NCBI RefSeq assembly: GCF_002161085.1
Contig: NZ_NFLU01000001.1
Coordinates: forward strand, 248,001 to 312,000
Direction: 5' to 3'
DNA length: 64,000 nucleotides
Origin: Flavonifractor sp. An112
Lineage (GTDB): Bacteria > Bacillota > Clostridia > Oscillospirales > Oscillospiraceae
Shown here: one piece after another, positions 1 to 8,092 of the stretch
Layout: each line of letters starts with the position of its first letter
How positions within the stretch are numbered: the first letter of the stretch is position 1
Program-made: the position numbers and the translations under genes
Notes under the pieces: model-generated
Databases searched by the model: none
What the model saw: the letters and a program-made list of their open reading frames with translations, nothing else
Told to the model about the DNA's origin: nothing

Positions 1-995
1 ACCTGGCCGAGGAGGTGGCCCGGTTCCACGGCTACAACAACATCCCTGTCACCCTCATGCGGGGCCAGACCACCCTGGGCGGCTTCTCTGCGGAGGAGCA
101 GCTGGAGCGCCGGCTGGGCTCCCTGTGCCGGGCCATGGGCTATGACGAGATCATCACCTACTCCTTTATCTCCCCCACCTGCTACGATAAGATCCGCTGG
201 GACGCCGACGATGCCCGCCGCCAGTCCTTCAAGATCCTCAACCCCCTGGGCGAGGATACCTCCATCATGCGTACCACCGTACTGCCCTCCATGCTGGAGA
301 TCCTGACCCGGAACTACAACTACCGCAACCAGAACGTCCGCCTTTACGAAGTGGGCCGCATTTACCTCCCCGGCGGCGAGGACGGCCTGGCCGTGGAGAA
401 CAAGGTGCTGTCCATGGGCGCCTATGGCAGCGATATGGACTTCTACGCCCTCAAGGGCTGTTTGGAGGCCATTCTCAAGGATCTGCGGGCCGAGGATGTC
501 CACTTCGAGGTCCCCAGCGAGACCAATCCCTCCTATCACCCCGGCCGGGTGGCCGATGTGTACGCCGGTGACCAGCGCATCGGTGTGCTGGGCCAGGTCC
601 ATCCCCTGGTGGCGCAGAACTACGGCGTGGACGCCCAGTTCTACTGCGCTGAGCTGGAGCTGAACGCACTGATGGCCGCCAAGGGCGCCGATCCCGAGTA
701 TGTACCTCTGCCCAAGTTCCCCAACCTCACCCGCGACATCGCTGTGGTGTGCGACGAGGCGGTGACCGTGGGCGCTCTGGAGGCCTGCATCCGCAAGGGA
801 GCCAAGGGCCTGCTGAAGGAGTGCAAGCTCTTCGACATCTACCGCGGCAAGGGCGTGGACGAAGGCAAGAAGTCTGTGGCCTTCAACCTGGTCCTCCGGG
901 CCGACGACCGCTCCCTCACCAGCGAGGAGGCCGATGCCGACGTGAAGTCTATTCTGGAAGCTTTGGAGAAGGAACTGGGCGCCGTGCTGCGCTAA
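1..995 (+). CDS. pheT: Phenylalanyl-tRNA synthetase beta subunit, C-terminal part
   Basis: Charges tRNA-Phe with phenylalanine in the cytoplasm as part of the alpha2-beta2 enzyme. The frame is open from base 3, so the gene starts outside the window; the last 330 residues are present. They cover the end of the B5 domain (AEEVARFHGYNNIP), the catalytic-like core, and a C-terminal FDX-ACB anticodon-binding domain (around residues 230-330 of this fragment, beginning near PKFPNLTRDIAVV). A strong terminator follows 14 bp after the stop. The family assignment is clear. Confidence 0.95.
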   Translation, partial: LAEEVARFHGYNNIPVTLMRGQTTLGGFSAEEQLERRLGSLCRAMGYDEIITYSFISPTCYDKIRWDADDARRQSFKILNPLGEDTSIMRTTVLPSMLEILTRNYNYRNQNVRLYEVGRIYLPGGEDGLAVENKVLSMGAYGSDMDFYALKGCLEAILKDLRAEDVHFEVPSETNPSYHPGRVADVYAGDQRIGVLGQVHPLVAQNYGVDAQFYCAELELNALMAAKGADPEYVPLPKFPNLTRDIAVVCDEAVTVGALEACIRKGAKGLLKECKLFDIYRGKGVDEGKKSVAFNLVLRADDRSLTSEEADADVKSILEALEKELGAVLR

Positions 996-1010
996 CTTCC
1001 CCAAAATGTG

Positions 1011-1045
1011 AAAAGTCCCCCCGGCAGTGCCGGGGGGACTTTTTA
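1011..1045 (+). terminator. Intrinsic terminator of pheT
   Basis: A 13-bp G+C-rich stem (AGTCCCCCCGGCA pairing with its complement) is followed by a run of T. Confidence 0.9.
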
Positions 1046-1134
1046 TGTTGAGAGGTTTGCCGCATTTTTGCCCAGGAACAGCACAACCCCCCGGCCATCC
1101 ATCGTGACCGGGGGGCTACTTTTCGACCTGGGGT

Positions 1135-1371
1135 TCAATCACTTGGTCTACCTCTACTTTCTACAGATTTGCCACGCATTGGGAAGGACTCGGTTTTGGG
1201 ATTCGCCTGGATCACTGTCTCCTGCAACGTACTACCCTGATTTCCGTCTTCAGCGAACTTCGCATCTGAGGTTTCCGGGTCTCCTCGCTTCAATGAGTTT
1301 GTTGGGAACACGTGTTGCCTAAAACGAACCGTTCCTTTTCCTTCTGCGTTGAGGCTTTGATGATTTGGACT
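1135..1371 (-). other. 78-codon open frame without a start, downstream of a strong promoter
   Basis: The minus strand is open for 78 codons from just after TAG TAA (1377-1372) to a TGA at 1137-1135. The same frame contains the GTG at 1392 that follows the 1411-1439 promoter. The first internal GTG would give a 58-residue peptide. No domain is recognised. It may be a decayed gene, or the region may be a non-coding RNA. A stem of six G/C pairs lies beyond it at about 1087-1115. An open frame of this length can occur by chance. Confidence 0.3.
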
Positions 1372-1410
1372 TTACTAGCCCATTGGGTTCACCTCTTTCT
1401 TTCTGGCTTT

Positions 1411-1439
1411 AGTATACTATTTGGTCTGCCGTTTGTCAA
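1411..1439 (-). promoter_or_regulatory. Near-consensus promoter reading leftward
   Basis: On the minus strand TTGACA (1439-1434), a 17-bp spacer and TATACT (1416-1411) are visible. It points into the non-coding region toward pheT. A purine-rich stretch ending AAGAG and a GTG codon (1392) follow, but that reading frame meets TAG and TAA after five codons. Confidence 0.7.
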
Positions 1440-1540
1440 GTCTTTTTTATTCGTTTTTCACAATTTCTTATCTTCTCTCTTATTGGCTTCCAGTATATTT
1501 ACACATACCCGGATCCATCCCACTTACCCGAAATTCAGGA

Positions 1541-1569
1541 TTGACACCTGCATTGACCTGTGGTATAAA
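1541..1569 (+). promoter_or_regulatory. Near-consensus promoter of the structured RNA
   Basis: TTGACA (1541-1546), a 17-bp spacer and TATAAA (1564-1569). Transcription should start near 1576. Confidence 0.8.
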
Positions 1570-1575
1570 TTGTAT

Positions 1576-1912
1576 GTTCGTTTTTGAACGCCTGTGCGAA
1601 TGCACGTCCTGACCATCCTTTCACAAGGATCAAGGCTACACGGACGGCCGGGTCAAATGCCGAAAACCCGTCGAAGAGCCGGGGACCGTACCGCGGGTAC
1701 GGATTGGCAACTTTGTTGCCTTATTGATTGAGCGGAAAGGCTCAAGTTTTATAAGTTGGTTACTTCATAACCGATGCGTAGATACGCACATCAACTTGTG
1801 AACGGTCAATAAGAGTGATGAATCGGACTGCACGGTACGGGCCCCCGTAACAGGCGAACTATAACTCTCTTTGTGTTCCAGCCATGGTGTGTATCTGCGC
1901 CATGGCTTTTTT
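1576..1912 (+). ncRNA. Highly structured RNA of about 335 nt, family not identified
   Basis: The segment lies between the promoter at 1541-1569 and a terminator at 1880-1912 (AGCCATGG stem, then six T). It is packed with perfect hairpins: GTGC/GCAC (1594-1605), ATCCTT/AAGGAT (1615-1630), CCGTACC/GGTACGG (1686-1702), GGCAAC/GTTGCC (1706-1720), TTGAGC/GCTCAA (1728-1745), TACGGG/CCCGTA (1836-1849), and a branched element closed by AAGTTG/CAACTT (about 1757-1798). I see no long reading frame and no match to tmRNA, RNase P RNA or SRP RNA. It could be a free-standing RNA (the raiA-type class of Firmicutes is one candidate) or a leader controlling the peptidase gene whose ATG is 42 bases past the terminator. 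Confidence 0.6.
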
Positions 1913-1953
1913 GCTGCCTTTCCGCTCCACACGTTTGGAGGAGAGAAAAAAAG

Positions 1954-4131
1954 ATGAGGAAACGCCTGATTGCCGCAACCGCCGCAGCAGCTCTGCTGCT
2001 GTCCCTGACCGCCTGCTCCCAACCGGATGAGCAGCCGGAGCCCTCTGCCGGACAGGATACTCAGGCCCTGGTATCCGCCTATCTGGAACAGGTAGACCAG
2101 GAATACGCCTACCAGATCGCCGAGACCCTGGCCTACGATCCCGCCTATCTGTCCAACGAACTGGGCTGGCGCACCGCCGGTTCCGATGCCGAGCACGCTG
2201 CCGCCGACTACATCGCCGCCGAGATGGAGTCCATCGGCCTGACGGTGGAGAAGGTGCCTGTCACCGTGGATAAGTGGCAGTTCAACGACGCCTCTCTCAC
2301 CATCGCCGACACCGACATCCAGATCATGCCCGCCTCCTACGCCACCAACGGCACGGACGCTGACGGCATTACCGCCCAGCTGGTGGATGTGGGCACCGGT
2401 ACCGCCGCCGAGTACGAGGGGGTGGACGTGGAAGGCAAGATCGCTCTGGTGGGCGTGGACCAGTGGAATGTGGCCTGGATCGACCAGTATATGAATGAGG
2501 CCGCTCTCCACGGCGCCAGCGCCATCGTCACCTACGATGTGGGCGGCTACGCCACCTATTCCGACGACATGATCAATATGCAGGACGTTTGCTCCAAGGA
2601 TGTGATCCCCTGCGTCAGCATCAGCAAGAACCAGTATCTCCAGCTGGCGGAGGCTCTGGCCGCGGGACACGACACCGCTACCCTGATGGTGGACAACGTC
2701 ATGGAGCCGGAGCAGGGAACCAGCTACAATGTGGTGGGCACCCTGAAGGGCCGCAGCTCTGAGCAGCAGATCCTGGTGGCCGGCCACTATGACGTCTACT
2801 TCAACGGCTTCCAGGACGACAGCTGCGCCATCGGCCTGGTGCTGGCCATGGCCAAAGCCATGGTGGATTCCGGTTACCAGCCGGAAAACGACATCCGCTT
2901 CATCGCCCACGGCTCCGAGGAGTGGGGCGCCTCAGGCACCCAGTTTGACTGGACCACCGGCGCCTGGGAAATGATCAACACCGCCCATCCCGAGTGGGCC
3001 GGCAAGACCATCGCTCTGCTGAACTTTGAGCTGCCCGCCTTCTACGACGGCATGGAGGAGGGACAGATCAGCTGCGTCCCCGAGTTTTCCACATTGACCC
3101 AGTCCTTTGTGGAAGAATCCGGTCTTTTGACCCAGCCTGTTAACAACGTGTACCCCGGCGGCATCAGCGGCCAGTCGGTGGACACCAACACCATGGAGGA
3201 CGGCGTCTCCTACCGGGCCTCCGGCGTACCTTACTTCATCAACATCCCCGGCACCCAGGACGGCGAGGAGGGTTGGATTCAGCAGCGCTACCACACCGCC
3301 GCCGACGACCGGGATACCTACAGTGCCGACGTGATGCACACCAATCTGAACACCTTCGGTACGCTGGCCATCTACCTGGATCAGACGCCCGCCCTGGAGC
3401 TGGACCTGACCGCCACCTGCGACGATCTGGCGGAGGCTCTGGACGCCGATCTGGTGGCCGCCGCCGGCGGCGACGGCGAGGCCTACACCACCGCCCTGGA
3501 GACGCTGCGGACAGCTGCCGACGGGTGGAACCAGGAAATCGCCGCTGTCAACAGCCGCTATCAGCAGGCTCTGTCCGAAGGAGCCAGTCAGGAGGACCTG
3601 GATGCCATCCGGGCCGAGGGCCGGGCACTGAATGCCAAGACCCTGGAGGCCTTCCGCTTTGTCCAGGACCACTTCATCGGCATCGCTTCCACATCCACCA
3701 TCCTCATCAAGCATCAGGCCTATCAGGAGAATATCGCTCTGATCTCCGGCGTGGTCGACGCCCTGGCGCAGGGAGTCCTGGGCAACGAGGAGGGCACCGG
3801 CGCGCTGGATCTGGCCTGGATGATCAACGGCGGCACCGAGTACGGCTACTATAATTTCAGCCTGGAGACCAACGCCCGGTCCAAGGAGGCTCTGCTGGAG
3901 GACTCCAACCCGGGCAACCTGTTCTGGGGTACCGGCAAGGGCTCCATCCTGGCGGAAACCTATCCCGCCACGATGTCTCTGCTGGCCAAGAGCATGGAGG
4001 ATGCCCCCTCCTTTGATGAGGAGATTGCCCTCTACAATGACGCTCTGTCCCAGCAGCAGCAGCTTCTGGCCCAACAGGTGGCTGAAGAGACGGCCGCCAT
4101 GGGTGAGCTGACCCAGCTGCTTCAGGCTTAA
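1954..4131 (+). CDS. M28-family zinc peptidase lipoprotein
   Basis: A 725-residue secreted metallopeptidase of the aminopeptidase Y/PSMA type. The start at 1954 is set by GGAGGAGAG upstream and by the lipoprotein signal that follows (basic start, hydrophobic core, LTAC lipobox). A PA-like insert occupies about residues 90-250. The M28 zinc site is visible as GHYD (H278, D280), QDDS (D288/D289) and GSEEWG (E322/E323). A helical, probably dimerization-type region fills the C-terminus. It probably sits on the outer face of the membrane and trims peptides or amino acids; the substrate is unknown. It stands alone between the structured RNA and a convergent terminator. Confidence 0.88.
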   Translation: MRKRLIAATAAAALLLSLTACSQPDEQPEPSAGQDTQALVSAYLEQVDQEYAYQIAETLAYDPAYLSNELGWRTAGSDAEHAAADYIAAEMESIGLTVEKVPVTVDKWQFNDASLTIADTDIQIMPASYATNGTDADGITAQLVDVGTGTAAEYEGVDVEGKIALVGVDQWNVAWIDQYMNEAALHGASAIVTYDVGGYATYSDDMINMQDVCSKDVIPCVSISKNQYLQLAEALAAGHDTATLMVDNVMEPEQGTSYNVVGTLKGRSSEQQILVAGHYDVYFNGFQDDSCAIGLVLAMAKAMVDSGYQPENDIRFIAHGSEEWGASGTQFDWTTGAWEMINTAHPEWAGKTIALLNFELPAFYDGMEEGQISCVPEFSTLTQSFVEESGLLTQPVNNVYPGGISGQSVDTNTMEDGVSYRASGVPYFINIPGTQDGEEGWIQQRYHTAADDRDTYSADVMHTNLNTFGTLAIYLDQTPALELDLTATCDDLAEALDADLVAAAGGDGEAYTTALETLRTAADGWNQEIAAVNSRYQQALSEGASQEDLDAIRAEGRALNAKTLEAFRFVQDHFIGIASTSTILIKHQAYQENIALISGVVDALAQGVLGNEEGTGALDLAWMINGGTEYGYYNFSLETNARSKEALLEDSNPGNLFWGTGKGSILAETYPATMSLLAKSMEDAPSFDEEIALYNDALSQQQQLLAQQVAEETAAMGELTQLLQA

Positions 4132-4139
4132 CCCAATGA

Positions 4140-4179
4140 AAAGACGCGGAGCACGGCAAAACCGTGCTCCGCGTTTTCT
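4140..4179. terminator. Bidirectional terminator between convergent genes
   Basis: ACGCGGAGCACGG pairs with CCGTGCTCCGCGT. T runs lie on the outer side on both strands, so it can serve the peptidase gene and spoVAC. Confidence 0.85.
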
Positions 4180-4190
4180 GTTTATAGCAA

Positions 4191-4631
4191 TCAGGCACCC
4201 AGCAGTACCAGAATCACACCATAGATCACACTGGCCACCAGGCCATAGACAATCACCGGCCCGGCGATGATAAACATCCTGGCGCCTACCCCCAGCACCA
4301 GTCCCTCGCTTTTGAACTCCAGAGCGGGAGAGGCCACCGCATTGGCAAAGCCGGTGATGGGTACCAGAGTACCCGCTCCAGCGTGCTGGGCCAGCTTATC
4401 AAACCACCCCAGGGCGGTGAAAAAGGCGGAAAGGAAAATCAGCGTGACGGACACCGCTGTCCCTGCGTCGGTCTTATCCAATCCCCAGCTCTGGTACAGG
4501 TCGCTCAGCCCCTGTCCCAGGGTGCAGATCAAACCGCCCACCAGAAAGGCCCAGATCAGATCCTTCCACAGGGGAGAGGGCTTGGCCATCCCAGCCACAT
4601 AGCGGCTGTACTCCTCGTTGGTCATGTCCAT
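4191..4631 (-). CDS. spoVAC: Stage V sporulation protein AC
   Basis: A 146-residue membrane protein that in spore formers belongs to the SpoVA channel moving calcium-dipicolinate into the forespore and out at germination. Family hallmarks are visible: an N-terminal YVAGMAKPSPLWKDL segment, FLVGGLICTLGQGL, DAGTAVSVTLIFL, GTLVPITGFANAVASPALEFKSEG and the hydrophobic C-terminus. The start at 4631 has GGAGG eight bases upstream; an in-frame ATG at 4625 is the alternative. The usual partners spoVAD and spoVAE are not next to it. It is divergent from the MerR operon and shares a terminator with the peptidase gene. Confidence 0.93.
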   Translation of the reverse strand: MDMTNEEYSRYVAGMAKPSPLWKDLIWAFLVGGLICTLGQGLSDLYQSWGLDKTDAGTAVSVTLIFLSAFFTALGWFDKLAQHAGAGTLVPITGFANAVASPALEFKSEGLVLGVGARMFIIAGPVIVYGLVASVIYGVILVLLGA

Positions 4632-4700
4632 GGTACGCGCCTCCTTTTCCTCCATTATGTCCGCCAGCCACGGGAATATGTACAATGGAATATTTTTTTC

Positions 4701-4729
4701 TTGACTTTCCACCCGGTGGAGGGTATACC
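4701..4729 (+). promoter_or_regulatory. MerR-type promoter with operator in the spacer
   Basis: TTGACT (4701-4706), a 17-bp spacer and TATACC (4724-4729). The spacer carries a dyad centred on CCACCCGGTGG (4709-4719) that extends outward as ACTTTCCAC/GTGGAGGGT. This is where MerR-family dimers bind, so the operon is probably autoregulated. Confidence 0.7.
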
Positions 4730-4752
4730 TTTTTGCGTCGGAGGTGAGCGGC

Positions 4753-5403
4753 ATGAAGATCAACGAGGTGGAGCAGCTTGTGGGCGTCACCAAGCGCAAC
4801 ATCCGCTTTTATGAAAAAGAGGGGCTGCTGAACCCCGGGCGCAATGCGGACAACGGTTACCGGGACTACACCGACGCCGACGTGGAGGCCCTGCGTAAGA
4901 TCAAGCTGCTGCGGAAGCTGGACGTACCTATGGAAGAGATCCGGAAAATGCAGCAGGGCATCCTGACCCTGGACGACGGCCTGCGCCGTCACATCATTCA
5001 GTTGGAACGGGAGCAGGCCAACCTGGCCACCATCCGGACCCTGTGCCAGACATTGGCCGACGCCGGCCAGCAGCTGGCCGACCTGGACGCGGACCGGTGG
5101 CTGTTGGAAATGGACCGTATGGAAGGAGAGGGGACCCGCTTTGTGAACATCCATAAGAAAGATACTGTGTCCCACTACATCCCGCCGGTGGTATGCGCCC
5201 TACTGTTCGTGGTCCTGATGGGGGGCGTCATGGCCCTGGTGGTGTGGGTCGCTGTGGCCTTCCCCACCGACGCGCCCCCGCTGCCGGTAGTGGTGGTACT
5301 CACCCTGATCCCGGCTGTGTTCATCGTCGGGGTCCTGCTGGCTCTGATCCAGCGCATCAAGCAGATCCAAGGAGGAGAAGAAAATGCTGCTTCTAAATAT
5401 TGA
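4753..5403 (+). CDS. MerR-family regulator with two C-terminal membrane segments
   Basis: A 216-residue predicted transcription factor. Residues 1-70 form the MerR winged helix (KINEVEQLVGVTKRNIRFYEKEGLL). A coiled coil follows at about 75-115. The C-terminus holds two hydrophobic stretches (about residues 138-162 and 170-195) and a short basic tail. GGAGGTGA before 4753 fixes the start. The membrane part is unusual for MerR proteins and may let it sense the envelope. It is the first gene of an operon with YbjQ and an ABC exporter, which it probably controls through the dyad in its own promoter. The signal is unknown. Confidence 0.85.
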   Translation: MKINEVEQLVGVTKRNIRFYEKEGLLNPGRNADNGYRDYTDADVEALRKIKLLRKLDVPMEEIRKMQQGILTLDDGLRRHIIQLEREQANLATIRTLCQTLADAGQQLADLDADRWLLEMDRMEGEGTRFVNIHKKDTVSHYIPPVVCALLFVVLMGGVMALVVWVAVAFPTDAPPLPVVVVLTLIPAVFIVGVLLALIQRIKQIQGGEENAASKY

Positions 5404-5701
5404 GTATATCCCCGGCAAAGAGATCCAGGCCCTGGGTATCGCCAAGGGCAGCGTGGTCCAGTCCAAGCACTTCGGCAAGGACTTTATGGCCGGTATGAAG
5501 ACCCTGGTGGGCGGCGAGATCGAGAGCTATACCAAAATGCTCACCGAGGCCCGTCAGATCGCCACCAAGCGCATGGTGGATGATGCCGAGGCCATGGGGG
5601 CCGACGCCGTGGTGGGCGTACGCTATACCTCCGCCTCCATCATGCAGGGCGCGGCTGAGATCACCGCCTACGGCACCGCCGTCAAAATCGTGGAGGGATA
5701 A
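5384..5701 (+). CDS. YbjQ/UPF0145-family protein
   Basis: A 105-residue protein of the YbjQ (DUF74) family, small pentameric or decameric cytoplasmic proteins of unknown biochemical role, sometimes called heavy-metal-binding. The typical features are there: IPGKEIQALGIAKG near the start, GGEIESYTKMLTEAR in the middle, and ADAVVGVRYTSA before the final beta strand. It overlaps the end of the MerR gene by 20 bp and has its own GGAGGAG site; the ABC ATPase gene follows after 3 bp. The operon position suggests a link with envelope stress or transport. Confidence 0.88.
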   Translation: MLLLNIEYIPGKEIQALGIAKGSVVQSKHFGKDFMAGMKTLVGGEIESYTKMLTEARQIATKRMVDDAEAMGADAVVGVRYTSASIMQGAAEITAYGTAVKIVEG

Positions 5702-5704
5702 CCC

Positions 5705-6424
5705 ATGCTGCACATCGAACACTTTTCCAAGAGCTATCCCGGTCACAAGCGGGCGGTGGACGACCTGAGCCTCCATGTGGCTCCCGGTGAGATCTTCGGG
5801 TTCATTGGCCACAACGGTGCGGGCAAGACTACCACCCTCCGGGCGGTAGCCGGCGTCATGGACTTTACAGAGGGCACCATCACCATTGACGGGCACAACG
5901 TCCGCACCGACGCCCTGGCTGCCAAGAAGGTCACCGCCTTCCTGCCCGACAACCCCGACCTCTATGAATTTCTCACCGGCATCCAGTTTCTCAATTTCAT
6001 CGCCGATCTATACGAAATCTCCGGGGATACCCGTCAGAATCTCATCGCCAAGTACGGCGACGCTTTCCAACTCACCGGCAATCTGGGCAGCCCCATCGGC
6101 AGCTATTCCCACGGCATGAAGCAGAAGCTGGCTCTCATCTCCGCCCTCATCCGCCAGCCCAAGCTGCTCATTTTGGACGAACCCTTTGTGGGCCTGGACC
6201 CGTCGGCGGCCCACCTGCTCAAGCAGTTCTGGGCGGAGCTGTGCGCGGCCGGCAGCGCGGTGTTCTTCTCCACCCATGTGCTGGAGGTGGCGGAGAAGCT
6301 GTGTCATCGGGTGGCTATCATCAAGCAGGGCAAGCTGATCCGCATGGGCAATACCGCTGAACTGGTGGGAGACTCCACCCTGGAGGACGTATTCCTGGAA
6401 CTGGAGGGAGACGGGCATGGCTAA
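5705..6424 (+). CDS. ABC exporter ATP-binding protein
   Basis: A 239-residue nucleotide-binding subunit. Walker A is GHNGAGKTT (about residues 35-43), the signature is SHGMKQK, Walker B is LLILDEP, and the switch histidine is in STHVLEVAE. The sequence resembles ABC-2 type exporters for drugs, peptides or lipids. It overlaps the permease gene by 8 bp, so the two are translationally coupled. The exported substrate cannot be told from sequence. Confidence 0.92.
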   Translation: MLHIEHFSKSYPGHKRAVDDLSLHVAPGEIFGFIGHNGAGKTTTLRAVAGVMDFTEGTITIDGHNVRTDALAAKKVTAFLPDNPDLYEFLTGIQFLNFIADLYEISGDTRQNLIAKYGDAFQLTGNLGSPIGSYSHGMKQKLALISALIRQPKLLILDEPFVGLDPSAAHLLKQFWAELCAAGSAVFFSTHVLEVAEKLCHRVAIIKQGKLIRMGNTAELVGDSTLEDVFLELEGDGHG

Positions 6425-8006
6425 ATTCCTCGCCCTGCTGAAGCTGAATTTCCGGGCCCTGCTCTCCGCCATACGGGTGGGCCGGAAAAAGCGCTCCTTC
6501 TCCGGCATAGGCGCCCTGGCCCTTCTGGCCGGGTTGTCGCTCTATATCTCCGGGGTGTACAGCTCTCTGCTGGCCGGACAGCTGGCGGCGGTGGGGGCCC
6601 TGCCCCTGCTGCTGGTGCTCATGTCCCTGGTGGCGGTCCTGCTGGGTTTCTTTTTCTCCCTCTTTGCAGCCCAGGGCGTGGTATATGGAGCCAAGGACAA
6701 CGACCTGATGCTCTCCCTGCCCATTTCCCCCTTTACCCTCATGCTCTCCCGTACCCTGGCCCTCTATCTGGAGAACCTGGTATCCACCGTGTTCGTGCTC
6801 CTCCCCGCCGGGGTGATCTACCTGTGGTACGGCGGGCCGGGGGGTTGGGCGGTGCTCCCGCTGCTGCTGGTTTCCGCCCTCTTTCTGAACCTGCTGCCCA
6901 CCCTGCTCACCCTCATTATAGGCTTTGTGCTGGCCTGGCTGTCCGGCCGGTTTTCCCGGAAGGCCCTGGCCTCTACCCTGCTCCAGCTGCTCCTACTGGC
7001 TCTGATTCTGGTAGGTTCCTTCTGGCTGAGCAGCTCCATCAACAACGTGGAGACCGCCGTTCCCGCCATTCTATCCTTCTTCCAGGGCTGGGGCCGGCCC
7101 TTCCTGCTGCTGGCAGAGGGGGTGAGCGGCGGAAATCTGCTCCAGCTGGCGGCTCTGTGGGCCCTGTGCCTGGTCCCCTTCCTGGTGGTAGTGTGGCTGT
7201 TGGCCTGGCAGTATAAGGCCATCATCACCCGGCTGTCCACCCACCGGACCCGCTCGGATTACAAGCTGGGCAAGCTGTCCTCCTCCGGCCAGCTAGGGGC
7301 TCTGCTGCGAAAGGAAGCCCGCCGGTGGTTCGGCACACCCAGCTATGTATTCAACACCGGTATCGGTCTGCTTCTGCTGCCGGGGGCTGGGGTGGCCGCT
7401 CTGATCTACCGGGAATCCATCGCACAATTTTTAGAGATGGCTGGCGGCCTAGCTCTGGCTCCGCTGCTGCTGGCAGGCGTTACGTTCTGCCTGTCCACCG
7501 TTGCCATCACCGGTTCCTCCATCAGCCTGGAGGGCAAACAGCTCTGGCTGCTCCAGTGCGCCCCCGTTCCGGTGACCACCATTCTGGGCATGAAGGTGGC
7601 CTTCCAGCTGCTGGTCATCCTACCCTGTCTGGCAGTGGGGTGGCTCATGCTCTGTCTGGCCTTTGCCCTAGCTCCGGCGGAGTGGGTACTCCTGCTGGTT
7701 GACGGATTACTCTTTGCCCTGATGTGCGCCCCCTTCGGGCTGTGGATCAACCTCCACTTTCCCAAGCTGGACGCGGTCAACGACGCCGTGGTGGTCAAGC
7801 AGTCGGCCTCCGCCATGCTGTCCACCTTCCTGCCCATGGTTCTGGTCCTGCTTCTTTTCCTGCTGTGGTTCTTTCTTCTGGAGCCTCTGGGCAGCGTGGG
7901 TTTGCTGCTGGTATACGCCGTTATTCTGGCCGCTGCGGCCGTCCTCTCCTTCCTTGCACTTGTGCGCCAGGGGCCCGCATTGTTCCGCAGTCTGGAGGAA
8001 AAATGA
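6417..8006 (+). CDS. ABC transporter permease, large membrane subunit
   Basis: A 529-residue polytopic membrane protein with about 12 hydrophobic segments arranged in two halves around a soluble loop (about residues 265-305). It is the membrane partner of the preceding ATPase, whose gene it overlaps by 8 bp. Large permeases of this type pair with one ATPase in Firmicutes exporters. No substrate motif is visible. It ends the MerR-YbjQ-ABC operon. Confidence 0.85.
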   Translation: MAKFLALLKLNFRALLSAIRVGRKKRSFSGIGALALLAGLSLYISGVYSSLLAGQLAAVGALPLLLVLMSLVAVLLGFFFSLFAAQGVVYGAKDNDLMLSLPISPFTLMLSRTLALYLENLVSTVFVLLPAGVIYLWYGGPGGWAVLPLLLVSALFLNLLPTLLTLIIGFVLAWLSGRFSRKALASTLLQLLLLALILVGSFWLSSSINNVETAVPAILSFFQGWGRPFLLLAEGVSGGNLLQLAALWALCLVPFLVVVWLLAWQYKAIITRLSTHRTRSDYKLGKLSSSGQLGALLRKEARRWFGTPSYVFNTGIGLLLLPGAGVAALIYRESIAQFLEMAGGLALAPLLLAGVTFCLSTVAITGSSISLEGKQLWLLQCAPVPVTTILGMKVAFQLLVILPCLAVGWLMLCLAFALAPAEWVLLLVDGLLFALMCAPFGLWINLHFPKLDAVNDAVVVKQSASAMLSTFLPMVLVLLLFLLWFFLLEPLGSVGLLLVYAVILAAAAVLSFLALVRQGPALFRSLEEK

Positions 8007-8092
8007 CAAATTGCTACAAAGTGGGGACGGGCCTTGCGCCCGCCCCCGCTTTGCTCTAAAATGGGGTTACATAATATTACGGGAGGCGTACT

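Noticed and set aside
1576-1912. tmRNA, RNase P RNA or SRP RNA for the structured region
   Set aside because: The tRNA-like ends and tag frame of tmRNA, the conserved core of RNase P RNA and the SRP Alu/GGAA domains are not visible.
1594-1912. Group II intron beginning at GTGCG
   Set aside because: The GTGCG start is part of a simple GTGC/GCAC hairpin. I find no recognisable domain V with its AGC...bulge pattern and no reverse transcriptase gene.
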